From Eopsaltria australis (Eukaryota; Chordata; Aves; Passeriformes; Petroicidae), in assembly GCA_034509425.1 (NCBI GenBank), contig JAVTVJ010000469.1, positions 434,001-498,000 of the forward strand: 64,000 bases of DNA, read 5' to 3'. Every line of letters begins with the position of its first letter. The stretch's first letter is position 1. Position numbers and translations under genes: made by a program. The notes beneath the pieces are model-generated. The model saw nothing but the letters and a program-made list of their open reading frames with translations, made no database searches and had not been told where the DNA came from. Shown piece by piece: positions 9,973 to 22,800 of this stretch.

Positions 9973-11334
9973 GCCATCCCCCCCAACCTCATTAATGGGG
10001 GCTGCTAATGAAGGGCATCTCCTCTAAGTTGGGGGAGTTGGGGTGGAGCACGCCAAATTGGAGAGGAAACCCAAAAACTGAGGGAATTCTGGAATTAAAT
10101 AAAAACTTTCTTAAAATCTGAGTCTGTTTTTTCCCAATGCCCTCAGTCTCTCCTCAGTCCCTGCCAATGCATCCCAGTCTCTTTTCATTGTATCCCAGTG
10201 ACCCCAGAAAAAAAGGAGGGGGTTCTGGGGCAAAGGGCTTTAAATTGAGGGAAAAACCTCCTTTTCTCTTACTTTAATGATTAAGTCATAAAAAACCCTC
10301 CTTTGACACTATTTTAAGGCCTTAAATTAAGGGGGGAAATGGTGGGAAGCGTGAGGGGGAAAAGCTCCTCCTAGCGTCTCCACCACCACGCTAGCACCTT
10401 ACAAAACTCCTAGAGACAGAAGTGATGGAACTTTCCTAATTCATTTTTCTACTTAATAGGGGTTAATTAACTTTCAGTTAATTATTTTAATCAATAATAA
10501 GCAGTGTAATTTTCCACTTCAGCCAGCATGTAGTAAAATTTTTTTGCAGACTGCTATTGTAAGAACAGTTTGGGACAATTACTGAAATTTTAAGTTTTGC
10601 TAAACCAACCTCGATATCCTTCAATGAACAAAGCCTGAGGGAGAGGAATGATGCAGAGAACTTGTTCTGGCAATTGACAAAGGGGTGATTTAAAGGACAG
10701 ACACCAATGGAAAGAATGGTCTTCTTTTACTGTGACTATTAAAGCAACACAAAAACAAAATGATACATTTAATAAAACTACACACTTGGTTTTAGCAAGA
10801 AGCAAAAATAAGAAAGGTAATGCACCTTATCATTACTATATGAGAGACAAAACAGTGATTGAAAAAGATACATCATCAATTGTCTAAATACTTTACCATC
10901 CTCCAGAGTCTGCAGTCACTGGGGAGCCCCATTTCACAGTGAGGACCTGGAGAACCCTTCCCAGTAATTGGGAAAATCCTACATGGTGCCTCCACCCGTC
11001 TCCAAATTCAACCCGAAACTGGGTCCAGCTTTTATAGACTCAAACCAGCAAGTCAAAGTGACTTGGTTATATTTTTGGCACAGAAACACCTGGATCTGAT
11101 GGCACACAGCCTGACCAGCAGTGGCCAAGGCTTGCCACAGCCCAGGTGTCGCCGGGAGGGTTTCCCCTAAAGTATCTTACAAACAAGCCTCTATTAATGG
11201 CAGTTGAGAAAAGTTCTCAAATGGTACATTTCTTGCAGATAACTACTGAAGGGAAGGTCAGTGAAATCTTCCTGTTTTGGTACATTTTCTTGGAAGAGAG
11301 TGAAGGACGTTTTCAACTTTGTATCTTCACATTT
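9973..11334. other. Intergenic sequence with no gene seen
   Basis: The transition from the GC-rich NFKBID island to AT-rich DNA falls near 10.1-10.4 kb. ORFs are short and unsupported. The segment 11000-11330 may be additional old repeat sequence but I could not assign it. Confidence 0.5.
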
Positions 11335-11730
11335 GGACACCCTGATGCCTTAGGATTTTAGCTTTTATATTTTTCATGTATTTGTAATTCTGCAATTCTT
11401 TAGTGTGTAACTCTAAACTCCATATATATTTCCCATTTTGGTCAGACAAAACAATTCATCTCTAGGCCTGGGAATCAAGGACACCTGACTGTCTCAGGCC
11501 CTGAGAGATGTAAACAAAAGTGAGTTTGGGGGGGAGCAAACTTGGGGTAAATGACTTCATTAGCTGAAGCTGTAATTGGAAGATTAACCACCAATATGCA
11601 AACGGACCAAACCTATGACCCGTGGTCCATTTTGGGTGTGGCCCCTGGGGGCCTTTGTCTGCCCTAAATGTACCAGAAGGCTCTTCAATACATATACCTG
11701 CTTTTTATTCTCTTAATTTTGTCTGGCCTA
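11335..11730 (+). mobile_element. LTR copy, left arm of an inverted pair
   Basis: This segment aligns by eye, with substitutions and small indels, to the reverse complement of about 11830-12245. Shared blocks include gattttagcttttatattt, ctctaaactccatata, ttttggtcagacaaaacaat, gaagctgtaattgga and ttattctctt/aa. The type of sequence, with a polyadenylation-like tail region near ttaataaa in the partner, fits a songbird LTR. Exact ends and family are not determined. No internal retroviral coding region is present. Confidence 0.6.
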
Positions 11731-11829
11731 TGTTTTTAGGTAGCCCCGAAAGGCATCAACCCAAGGGGACAGTGACATCTCGTGGCCGTTCCCCCGACAC
11801 CTTGGAGCGGCTCCCTAGGGCAGAGGCTG

Positions 11830-12245
11830 GACAGGGTTAGAGAATAAAGTGGGTATTTATTAAAGGCCTTCAACAGATGCACCTTGGGCAGTCAGAGCCT
11901 CCCAGAGGCTGCACCCAACATGGACAATGGGCACGAGTTTTTCAGAAAATTGTAAGTTTGGTCCATTTACGTATCAGGGGTTAATTCTCCAATTACAGCT
12001 TCAGGTAATGAAGTCACATTCCCCCAATTTGCTCCCCAAATTCACTTTTGTTTATATTTTTCAGGCCCTAAGGTTGTGGGGTGCCCTTGGATCTCAGGCC
12101 CAGATGGATTGTTTTGTCTGACCAAAATGTGAAGACATTTTGTAGTTAACTACACTTTATATGGAGTTTAGAGCTATGCACTAATGCAATACAGGATTTG
12201 AAAAATATAAAAGCTAAAATCTAAAGGCATCAGATGGTGCTGTGT
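11830..12245 (-). mobile_element. LTR copy, right arm of an inverted pair
   Basis: This is the reverse-complement counterpart of 11335-11730. On the minus strand it contains caaggtgcatctgttgaagg and tttaataaatacccacttta before the spacer. Together the arms form an imperfect inverted repeat of about 400 bp each around a spacer of about 100 bp. Confidence 0.6.
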
Positions 12246-12304
12246 GCACACAAAACAGGCCCAGAGCCCCTACAAAAGTGGGAACATCTGGTCACAGCTC
12301 TCAA

Positions 12305-12832
12305 ACAGACCAAGGGGCAAGGAAATGCAAGGTTGGGTAGGCAAGGCAAGGCAAGGCAAGGCAAGGTTAGTAAGGCAAGGTACGTCAAAAGAGGGACAAC
12401 GAGGCAAGGCAAGGCCTTGAAAGAATGAAGGAGGAAATAGGCAGTCCAAGCTGTGGGGATCGGCATGCAAAGCAAGGGAGGACTAGGCAATTCAGGGCAA
12501 GGCAAGAGGGGGATCCTCAAGGCAAGGCAAGGTAAGGCAAGGCAGGAAGAAGGAAGGGGGAGGAAGGCAAAACTAGTCCTGGGAGGGGTAGTCAAGGCAA
12601 GGATAGGGAGGGGTAGGCAACACAAGGCAGGGGATGGGTATGCTAGGAAGAGATATAAATAAGGGTAGGCAGGGCAAGGCAAGGCAAGGCAAGACCAGAC
12701 CAGAAAAGGAAGGGGTAGGCAAATCAAGACAGGGAATGGGTATGCAAGGCAAGGCAAAGGAAGGGTACGAGAGGCAAGGCAAGGTAGGTGTACACAAGGC
12801 AAGAAGAGGCAGTTCAGTCAAGGGAAGAGTCC
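12305..12832 (+). repeat. (GGCAA)n purine-rich array
   Basis: Degenerate pentanucleotide array (aaggc/ggcaa units, uninterrupted for five or more copies near 12340 and 12675). It is interspersed with higher-order pieces such as aggggtaggcaa and gggtatgcaaggc. The plus strand is almost entirely purine plus the C of each unit. Confidence 0.85.
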
Positions 12833-13165
12833 TTGTACTGCCTTGCATAGCCCTGCCTTGCCTTGTTGTGCCCGCAACTTGCTGGTCTTGCCTTTCCTAT
12901 CCCTCCCTAGCCAGACCTTTCCTGCCCCTCCCTTCTCAAATGCCCACACATGCATTTGCTTGCTTTGATGTGCCTACCTCTCCCTTGCCTGCCTTGCCTA
13001 GAAGTTTACTGACTTGTCAAGCCATGCCTACACCTTCCTCCCCATGTCTTGCCAACCACGTCTTTGCCATACCTTGCCTACCCTTCCCTTGAATTGTCTT
13101 GACTTTGCTTACCCCTCTCTTGCCTTGCCTTCCCTCACCTTCCTCCATTGCCGTGCCTTTCCTTC
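12833..13165 (-). repeat. (TTGCC)n pyrimidine-rich array, inverted relative to 12305-12832
   Basis: At about 12835 the array flips: ccttgccttg-type units and ctacctctccc / cctacccttccc pieces continue to about 13165. They are the reverse complement of the left array and of its higher-order pieces, so the whole 12305-13165 region is a large imperfect inverted repeat with almost no spacer. Confidence 0.8.
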
Positions 13166-13169
13166 CCTA

Positions 13170-13300
13170 CCTGTAGTGGAATGACCCCGGCTGGATGCCA
13201 GGCTTCCACCAAAACCTGTCTGTCACCCCTCTCTACGGATGTAAATTGGGGAGAAAATACATAGTTCATGAGTTGAGGTAAGGACAGAGAGAGATCAGCC
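13170..13300 (-). mobile_element. LTR fragment
   Basis: The minus-strand reading resembles the 3' end of the long LTR at 31091-32088. The plus strand shows tagtggaatgaccccggctg, gatgccaggcttccaccaaa and gaggtaaggacagagagaga, the complement of the typical end of that songbird LTR. It is truncated; no partner LTR or internal region is nearby. Confidence 0.6.
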
Positions 13301-13559
13301 CCAATCCTTGCGCCCAGCATCTCATATCACCAGACACGCTGCAAATTCTTGATAAAACTATTCAATCCTCCCCGTTCCCGTGTCTGGGCAACAGCCTCTC
13401 CAGAGCTATCCTAGAGACAGGAGCAACACGGAAGAGTTGTGAAACAGGGGATTAAAATAACAGCAACCTGAGTTAAAAAGCTGACTCTGGGCGGCGTCCA
13501 TTATTATTTTGGAAGTCCCTTAGCCCTGCATTCAGTCACCTTTACTACAGAGAAGGCTG

Positions 13560-13845
13560 ACACTCCCAACCGGTGCCGAGGCCGTTCTGCAGATCCCGCC
13601 GGAGCCCTCAGGGGCCGGGGGGGGCGGGGCCTCAGCGCGAGCCGTCCCCGCCCCCTCCGCGCCGCGGGCCGCGCGCGCCGCTCTCGGTCACGTGGGGCAG
13701 CTCGCGCAGGCGCGCGCCCGCTCCCCCACCCCGCCCGGCGGCTCGCGGAGCGTCACGTGCGCGCGTCACGTGAGGCCGTCCCGGGCCGATGAGGTCAGCG
13801 GCGGGTCACGTGACCGGTGCCTACGCGCAGTGGGGCCGGGTGCAG
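13560..13845 (+). promoter_or_regulatory. RLF: CpG-island promoter of RLF with four CACGTG E-boxes
   Basis: This is a dense CpG region beginning abruptly at about 13570. CACGTG, in each case preceded by T, occurs at 13689-13694, 13754-13759, 13767-13772 and 13807-13812, the last within 35 bp of the chosen start codon. TCACGTG is the preferred site of USF, MITF/TFEB and MYC-MAX family bHLH-LZ factors. There is no TATA box. Confidence 0.75.
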
Positions 13846-16800
13846 ATGGCGGACGCGGAGGCCGAGGCGGCGGCGCGGCCGGAGGTGCCGCGGGTGGTGC
13901 CGGCGCTCCGCGCCCGCCTCTGGCAGCTGCAGGCGGAGCTGCGCGAGCAGGAGGTGTCGGAGACCTCGTCCCGAGCCTACTGCCGGGGCTTCTGCCAGGT
14001 AGGAGGCGGGCGTGGCGGGCCGCGGCGCGGGCTGCAGGCCGGGTGCGGGCAGCGGGGATGCGGCCGGGGCAGGCTCGCGGCTGCCGGGCAGGGCACTCGC
14101 TCTGCCGAGGCTCGCGGTGCTCAGGGCTCGCGGCTCCGTGCCCGGCTGCTCAGCGGAGCTGTGCACGCCCTGCCGGGGGCGCCCCGCGGGCTCTGCGCCG
14201 CCAGCCCGGAGCCGGGGCCGGTGGGATTGCTCGCCTTCGGGCTTTGGCATCGCTTCGGACCGGAGCGTCCTGTGCCCCCCGCGTGTCTCCCTGGGGCTGC
14301 CGGGCGCACCGCATTTTCTCGATGCAGTCTTGGCTTGGTTCCGAGAGCTCTGGTTGTGTGCGTTTCACTTGTCTCGGGATCAAATCTCCCTATTCCGCCT
14401 TGTTTGAGATCTGCCCTGATGTGCAAGGAGTGCTTGCTGGCCTGTAAGGGCCTACAGTGCCCTTAAGTCACTAAATGAGCTGGAGTTTGGATATCTGGTC
14501 TTGAATACTTGCTTAGTGCAACCCAGTTTCTGAATCGAGGCCTTAAGTTCCAGAAGAAGAGCTGGTCTTGATTAAAGCCACAGTGATGGAGATAACTCAT
14601 TCTTTACTAAACTCTTGCGATGGTTAATTAGTTTTTGCCACCCTGACAGCATCATTTACTGTGATCTCTAAGGTTGAAAAATTGTTGTTATTATGCTGGC
14701 TTGGAGAGTTGTTGTAGTTGAGTCTGAAGAGATTATGTGTTTTAACGTGAGAAATAAAAAAATCTGTTTACTAAGTTAGTTCACAACACCTCAGCTGATA
14801 AAGCTATAGTATTTGATTGGTGAGTGGCAAAATCAGAAAAAAACCTGCTGGTGTGTTACAAATGATGTATAAGTGGTGTTACCCTTCACGGTGTTCCATT
14901 TTGCATCCACAGGTTGTTGTGCTTTGCCGTACCATTTGGGAGAATGTTTAGCTCATCACTTACTGAAACAACAGAATAAATACATTTACTGGGTTTCAAA
15001 ACTTTCTTCTCAAACTGCAGGATTTGTCCCAAGTTCAGTATGTGATGAGGATCTGTGACCTTGCATTGACGTGCTGCAAAGTGTGACTGTCCGTGTTTGG
15101 GTTTTGCTGAAATTGTGTTCAGTGCTGTTAGAATATTGACACAAATATTCAACTAACACTTAATAGTGCTTGTTAAGATGATCAGTGTGTGTACACATCC
15201 AGTTTCCCAGATTAGTTTGGTACAGAAGAAACTTTAGAGAGACTTGATCATGAAGTTTGGTGAAAGTGAAAGACAGTTCTGCTACCTAAAAAAAAAAAAA
15301 AAAAAAAAAAAAAGGCAAACAAAAATAAGCCCCTAACCATGTCCCACAAATAATGTAGCCCTCTAGGTCCTTGTGCTATTATTTTAGTCTGGTTTTAGAA
15401 TACTGTGATAGCACAGATAAAAATGGAAAAGATTGGTTTTGACTTGCCATCAGTCTGGGACTTCTTGGGTTGTCTTGCCCATACCCCAGGAGATGCAATG
15501 GGGGACATGGAACCGCTGGTCTGTCCTGCAGCAGCTTCAGCAAAGGATGAATTTGTGATGCAATTGTGCAGCCAGACCACTGTGGGTAGGATGTAATTTT
15601 ATGTCTGGATTTCTCCTGACATGGGATGTTTGTCATAACTTCAATAACTTAAGGTCTGCCCATAAGTGAAATTTAGGTAGCTCAATTTTGTACTTGGAGG
15701 GTACCACTGATACCTTGTCATAAGCTTGTTAAGCTACAGCAGAATGTGCCTAGAAAGAAGCTGAACTTATCTGGGGTGAAGTTTGGTTTTGGGAAGTAGC
15801 TGACATAAAGAGAGCTGAAATGTTTTAGGTTTGCCATCCTGTGAGTGCAGCTGAGGCAGGGGCCTGAAGTTGTTCTGTTTTGCTGTGGAAATTAGCATGG
15901 CTGTCAGGCCATGTAACCAATTTAGTGATTTTCCTATGCTTTGAGCTGTCTGAATGCTGTTTTACTACATGTAAACTTGTACTGCTGTGTGCAGCTTTTC
16001 AGAAGCTCTTAGTGGGACCGATGCTGGATGTCACAGTTTCCTTGATGATCCCTGTATTCAAGCAGGGAAATATGACTGTTGTCCAGGATAACAAAACAAA
16101 GGAACTGTTGAAGCCTAAATAATGGGTTGACTCTGCAACTTTATATTGTACTGGCATGAATTTTTTGCACATTCACCTTGGGAAAAACACGTCTATTGTG
16201 GAGTGCAGTACCCGAACATCCAGATAGAATGACTGAGGGAAGTGTTTGAGGCTGTGCTATCATAAATAAGAAGAACAGTTATCAGTGAAGTAGGTAAGAT
16301 GTCAAAGCACCCATCCCATCTGCCAGTGCCCAGCAGCTGTTGGCTTTCTGAAATTTTTGAAGGTGGCGCGTTGAGTGCAATCAGATATGGTGAAGAAGAG
16401 GAAGAAGTGTTTTTCTTAAACAGAGACTCAAAGCTTTAACAAGAGGTCAGGAAACTTTGAGATCTTTGTCTTTAATTTGGGTCTGAGCAAAAAAAAATGA
16501 TGCTTCTGAGGAAGTGCAGCTAAGCAGGTGTTCTGTCACTGCAGAACACGAAAATGTGTGCAGTGTGGAGGGCCTGGGCTGGTCTGTATGTTACCATTAG
16601 GTGGATGTGGCCTCTGTGCTTCTCACCCCACTTGTCCATCAGATTTGTTACTGGAGTCAGAGGAGGATGGGATGAAGTGTGTATTAACCAGACTTTAAGT
16701 GCCTGAATACTCTCATCAGGTAAGTACACTGAAAGGTAGTACTTGCTTCTAAGTTGTTACTTGAGAATCCCTTAAACATGCAGATTATCTAATTCTGTCA

Positions 16801-19800
16801 AGTTAATAATTTTTCCATAATAGCTTTTATGTAGACTGACAGGAGAAATCTCTAGTGCACAAGTAAACAACTATTTATATTGCTTATGGAATAGCAGAAG
16901 GGCTTTGAAGAACTTCTTTCATATAGTTTCTACATTTGGCTTATTTGTCAGTATGCTACTTCTAATAGCATCATAAGGTTCAAAACTGCAGATCCTTGAA
17001 GTTTAAGCTATTAATAAGTCTGTCACCTTGAATCTATTTTTTACACTGAAACCTTTATTTATGTGTTTGACAAGAAGTTTCTCATAAATGGTTACTCAGT
17101 GAATTCCTAATGTTAGCTTTAAGACTTTGATCCCAGTGCTCAGATTGCACTTGAGCAAGGGAGCAGTTTTTACTAGAAAATTTATTTAATCTTAGAAAGT
17201 ATTCTGCTGTGTTTTATGATTTACACAGACCCAGGTAGTTTATGATCAAAGTGTCTGTCAAAATAGTTAAGTGCTAAATTTGGCTTTTTAAATAGATTGG
17301 TTTTAATGGATATATTTTTAGAAGAGTGCAGGGATTGGTGTGTTAGATCTGTTTCTGTAGTCACTATAATGGCAGTGTTACTGCTGCCTTTACTAAACAG
17401 CTGATTTATGATAGTCATCAGTTGATTGTCTCTGGGGATTGCAGCTTGACAGTTTTGAATGTGATTTAATGCTACAAAGCGATATATGATTGGAGTTATA
17501 TTATCAAATCCTTCATTAATCTGTTAAATAAGCTTGAAGACTGGCATTACTCACCATTCACTGCTGCAGCTAATGATCTTTGTGCTGTGCTTAAGGATGA
17601 TTTCTGCAAGCTTCCAGTTCCCTGTCCTCCCACTTATGTCTTTATAACTATTAATATTATGTGGGTTTTTTGGAAAGTTTGCAATTTCCATTCACCCAGA
17701 AGTTCTGTGAACAAATTGTTGGAGAACAATCCACAAAATAGTGGATTACTGATTCCTAGATGGCTTTTTTTATAGATTTCTTTTTCTTAAGTATAACAGA
17801 CAATTCTGTTAGTCTAATGGACGTTTGCATTGTCTTTAGACTAGGACTAGTATAGTGTAGTTATATCACTGATGTAACATTGAATACTGACCACTTATTT
17901 CTTGCTGTGCTGGAGGGTAGGTTTTGTCTTAGAAGTTTTTGGTCATTATTATAGCACTGTTTTTAGCAAGCTCATAGTAGGGTTTGTTCTGTAGTGTCCT
18001 CCTTCCATTCGCTATCTGATATAATAATATTTTTTTTAAGGTGTTAAAATAAGTTTGTTGTGTCAATGTCCCGACCTGAAGTGATTTGAAAACTGACATG
18101 GCCTCACCATCCCTTTAGGACAATTTGACTTGTTTTGAATGGTAGGGTGAAGCACTCTGAACTCTTTTTTTTCCCCCCATACAGTCTTGGCCCTAAGGAT
18201 TCCAAAAAAAGCACATCATCTTTCCTTGGTTTTGTTTTTTTTGCAGCTGGCTTTAATCAAGATTGTTACCTTGTTTAGTCTAGGGAGAGTACCACATGGG
18301 AGAGGGAACTGGTGAGTGTACAAGCACCTCTCTGCTCTGGAGATGTAAGAGGGTGTTCAGGGAAGGGCTGTTATTTGTGAAGCAAGCACTCAGTAGGGCT
18401 TAGGTGTCCTCAGCTCAGTGCCCTTCTTGGTCTCAAATTGTACTTCAGAGCCTGTCAGAGCGCAGCATGGTAGTGTAGGTAAGGTTTAAAAAGTTTGGGA
18501 GATACTAGTATTGTCCCTGTGGTTTCTGTTAAAACTGGCTAGATTTTATATTTCTATTTCCATTTATATATTATTTCCATTTATATATTACTTAATATTT
18601 ACTATTTATATTATTTATTTTAATGTGGGATTGCCGTGGTCAAGGAGTAAAATCTGGGGTAATTTTGCATTTGAAAAATGCCTATGTAATGATCAGATCT
18701 GGGTTTTGTATCCCTTTCTGGTGGCTTCATGTTTGCTGTATGGGTAATGCATATCTCTTTAAAACACTGCACCTGTAGTAATGTTCTTAATCTTGAGTTT
18801 CTTCCTATTTTTTCTGCATTCTCACTAGTGATAAAGCTTCCAGTGTTACATACATGGTTCTGTCTCCATGGTAATTGTACAAAAGGAGCTAAGTGTAGGA
18901 CTTCTCCCTGAATTTTCTAATTAATAGCTCACATTTCTGCTAATTGCATCTGGTTTTCTCCCCAGTAGAAATTCTGATAACTTTATCAAAATAATTAAGT
19001 AAAAATATACTGTAATAAAAGGGAGGATTTCTGTTGAGGTGAAAAGCTGCCACTTTAAATTCTCCTTCAGAGTAAAAATTTCTCACTTCCAGAATTATTC
19101 CACTGTATGTGTTTGATATTGTATATTGATATTTGTTTTTAAGCAAAAGTGTGTTATAAGAACTGCTAATGATAACTCATTTTGTTTCAGACACTGCTCC
19201 AGTATGCTGGCAGTCGGGGTGCATCGGAACATATTTTACCTTTTTTGGAAGTGTATCGAATCTCCATCCAAAGCTTTGCTAATGCAAGACCTTACTTGAC
19301 TACAGAATGTGAAGATGTTCTTTTGGTACTTGGCAGGCTAGTGCTGTAAGTTTTAAGTTGGTATATTATTATTTTTTTGCTTAAAAGAGAATTGCACTTT
19401 GTAGATTAAAGAGCAAGCTGTCGAAATAGTGTATGGCTTAATTTGACAACTATATTTGCAATTTATTATCTAGTAAATGTCTGCAGTACATTTTTAATCA
19501 TACCACAAACATGTATTTGAGGATTGAATTAATTAATGTGGACAAGTTCTAAGGCTTTGTTCTTCTGTATTTGGATAATCATGTAGGTGTTAGAAAGGTT
19601 CTGTTCTTTCTTGAAACGTTCTGCAAGTATTATTTTCTGTAGAACTGGGATAACTTGTAGTTCCTCAGTCTGTCTTAAGTGCAAAGCAGCTTTCTGTATT
19701 TGAAGAGTGTAGCCTGAGAGCTTTCATGTACACTGGGGTATAATCAGTATAAACTGAGAATGATAAGGGGATGTGCTGGTCATTCCTTGCTAGTGAGGTT

Positions 19801-22800
19801 TCATCTTAGGAGGGAGGGTGAAGGTGAATATGAAGATCATCACAGAATAAAAGCGATTCTGTGACAGTTTTTGGGTTTTGGGGTTTTTTTGTTAGCAGTC
19901 TCTTACTTGTTTTGTGGTCTGAACTCAGGTATTCTCTTTAAGATGGACTTTAGCAGGGAACTGTTGGTCAAATGCTTCATTTTGTAATGGACTGACTTGC
20001 AATATAAATGAACAGCTCAGAACCAGATATCTCCAAATGATGCCTTGAATTATTTTCTTTTTAATTGTGAGAAATATGTGAACTAGGAGTGCTTTTGGGT
20101 TTTTTGAAAACCTGTGAAATGAGGAGAAATGTCTTATGTTCTTACTGTGGAAACCTAAGACTTCAACAGCTAAATCATTTACCTAGTACATAATACACAT
20201 TTCTGGCAAAATATCTTGATTGCTTTTGCAGACTGTCCCCTTAAGGACAGAATATTATTGTCTTCATAATATTATCATTAATTAGCTTGTGTATTTTGTT
20301 GTTTCCTACTTATGTAATATTACAAGTTTGTCTTTCAGTATCTGTTTTCAGGACACCTCTACTTGGAGTATTTTCTATATTTTTTGCCACTGTTAGATAC
20401 ACTGGGGTGTAAATCCCAATTCTATATCAAAATTGCTTTTCACTTGTTGAGAAATATCAGAATATTCTGCTTTTGCTAATATGTTTTTTTCCAGCTTTCA
20501 GTGTGAGGAGTTTGTTGTAGCTTGTATATTCAGAAAACCTTGTGTTAGAGGACAGTAGAAAAGCTGACTTGCTGGACTCTTCTCTTTCTTGTGATGATTA
20601 CATTGGAAAGGAATCTAAAGAATGAGAAATACAGAGAGGGAGGTGGAAGACAGGGTGAGGTAAATGGCATACCTGAATTAACTCTCCCATGTTTTTGTAA
20701 GTTTCCAAGGGAGTGAGAGAGAAGTTAGAGCAGGGAATTAAAGATAAAAATTGAGGTTCCATGAGGCAGGAAGGCTGTTAACCTAGTGAGGGACATGAAA
20801 GCATACTGGTCCCATGTAATTGTGATTTTTGGGGAGACAGTTGGGCTACCCACAGCTGTCATGCACACTGTATTTTCCGACTTGAATCTTGATTGAAGTG
20901 AAATGAGCAAACTTGCTGTTTCAAAGCAGAAGTGCTCTACTTCCTATTGAAATAGTCCTTCCCTTCCAACATTCCCCCTGGAGAAGAGGAAAAGAGCTTC
21001 CTTCTCCTGACATCCTTCTCATCAGGGTGAGCCAGTAACAGCAAAACTCAGTTTATTGTGGTATTCCCTGCTGCCTGCTGAGGTCCTTTGTGCATTCACA
21101 GCACAGCTGACACGATGTAGGGACTATGCCTCCCATAAGAAACATGATGTTCATGCAGTGTGAGATACTGTAGGTCCACTGTCCAACCTAAGGAAACAAA
21201 AGGAAAGCTTGGAGTGGTGGCTGTTGCAGATTACAGATGTGACAGGGGGTATGTGTGGGTGGGAAACAGCAATATTCATTTTGGCCATGGCCATGAAGTG
21301 ATATCTGCTTTGTTCAAGTGGAATTTGGACAGGTCATTCTCACAGCCCCAAAGCACAGTGCATTCCCCTTATCCCCCATTATTACTATTTCAAAGGTATT
21401 GCCCCTGCAGAAGAATTAATAAAGAATTAGCTCTATCAGAGGTGTCTTTCACTGACAGTTAGCTGGCTATCCTTGTGAATCTCAGGAGACCCTTGAAGCT
21501 GGTTATTCATTCAAGTTTCTGTGAGTGCTTTATTTCTGAGGCTGCTGTGAGGGGGAAGGTGTTGGTATGAAAACTTTACTTCCATCTGAAAATGGTTTTT
21601 ATGATTCTAAGATGAATAGATCAAAAAAGAAGAAATATTTGGTCATAAGTCACATTGTGTTTGCCAGTAACTAAGATTTGACTGCTTTCCGCTTTCTCCT
21701 GTGTGCTGTGATGGCACTGAACTGAAAGGGAATTTACCACTTCTGTGACTTTGAGAAGGTGTTTGTATGGGTTTTTTCAACCATAAAAAGTGAAAGGAGA
21801 TTTGAATGCCATCTGGTTTAAGTAGCAAAACAATATTGAGCCAATGAGACCAGTCTGCCTCAAGCCTGGAGCTCTGTCTCATCTGTTGTCAGATTCCAGA
21901 GGTACAACCATGTTGGCTCCAGGAAGAGTGTGCTTGCTTCCCCCAGCACTGTGAGCAGGCACACAGGACACTGAGCTGTTTGTCCAATAAAGCAGTTCTC
22001 AGCCTAATACACTGTTGCTGTTTGATTCACCAGCTTGCATTTACCACTCTGCTGTCTGTCATTTACAGCTAATTCAACTCTTAATAAGCACAGGAGAATT
22101 CCTAGCAACAAGTGAATGATTCCTGCTGATAATCCAGCGTATAACGAGTCATCTTCGTGCCTCTAAGATTAGGATAGGAGAAGTGTTCTAATACAGTCTA
22201 AAGATGAACACAGTTCTGAAAGGTTTTAAAATTTAATTTTAAAAAATTCTGTGAATGAGGTATAAAGTGATTACAGAAAAATTGTATGCAAATAATGTGT
22301 TGAATTTTGCATAGAGTTATTTGTTCCAAAATAAAGAAATTTATATCTAGGACACCTTTTCCTAAAAGATATTTTGAAGTTGAGTGTTTCAGATGAATAA
22401 TATTTTTTCTAGTTATGTAAACATCAGTTTTTTCAATGATTCAGTGCTTTTTCTAGGTGGTGTCCTTGATTAGTTTTCTTTCCTTATATTGTCAGGATTT
22501 ATGAAAATGGTTGTGCTGTGTTTAAGTCTTGTGAATCTCTAGACAGAGTGTCATGGTTTGATTAGGTCTAATTGTTCAGTAGAGTTTTAGGCAGTCCATG
22601 TGTTCTATATACAAGGTTGGGTAGCTCTTGTTTGAGAGCAAGACAGACAGCAGTTCCTGCCATGGCAGGTTGCAGTTTGTGCTGTAGGTATTGGAATGCT
22701 CCCCCAGTTGGTATCAGAGACTCTTAAGGTGTTTCTGGGTGCTGATGCTCCTTTTAGCATCGCTTGTCCAGATCCATTTTTATGCTGATGCATGTGTCTT

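Noticed and set aside
12230..12802. 190-codon minus-strand ORF rich in Leu/Pro/Cys
   Set aside because: It translates the (TTGCC)n side of the pentanucleotide array; the repeating PCLALPCL pattern comes from the simple repeat.
13789..13845. Upstream in-frame ATG for RLF
   Set aside because: It would add 19 residues not resembling the family start. The ATG at 13846 gives the MAD- start expected for RLF and has G at +4.
13692..14447. 251-codon plus-strand ORF over the RLF CpG island
   Set aside because: Wrong frame relative to RLF exon 1 and extends into intron 1; its openness comes from high GC.
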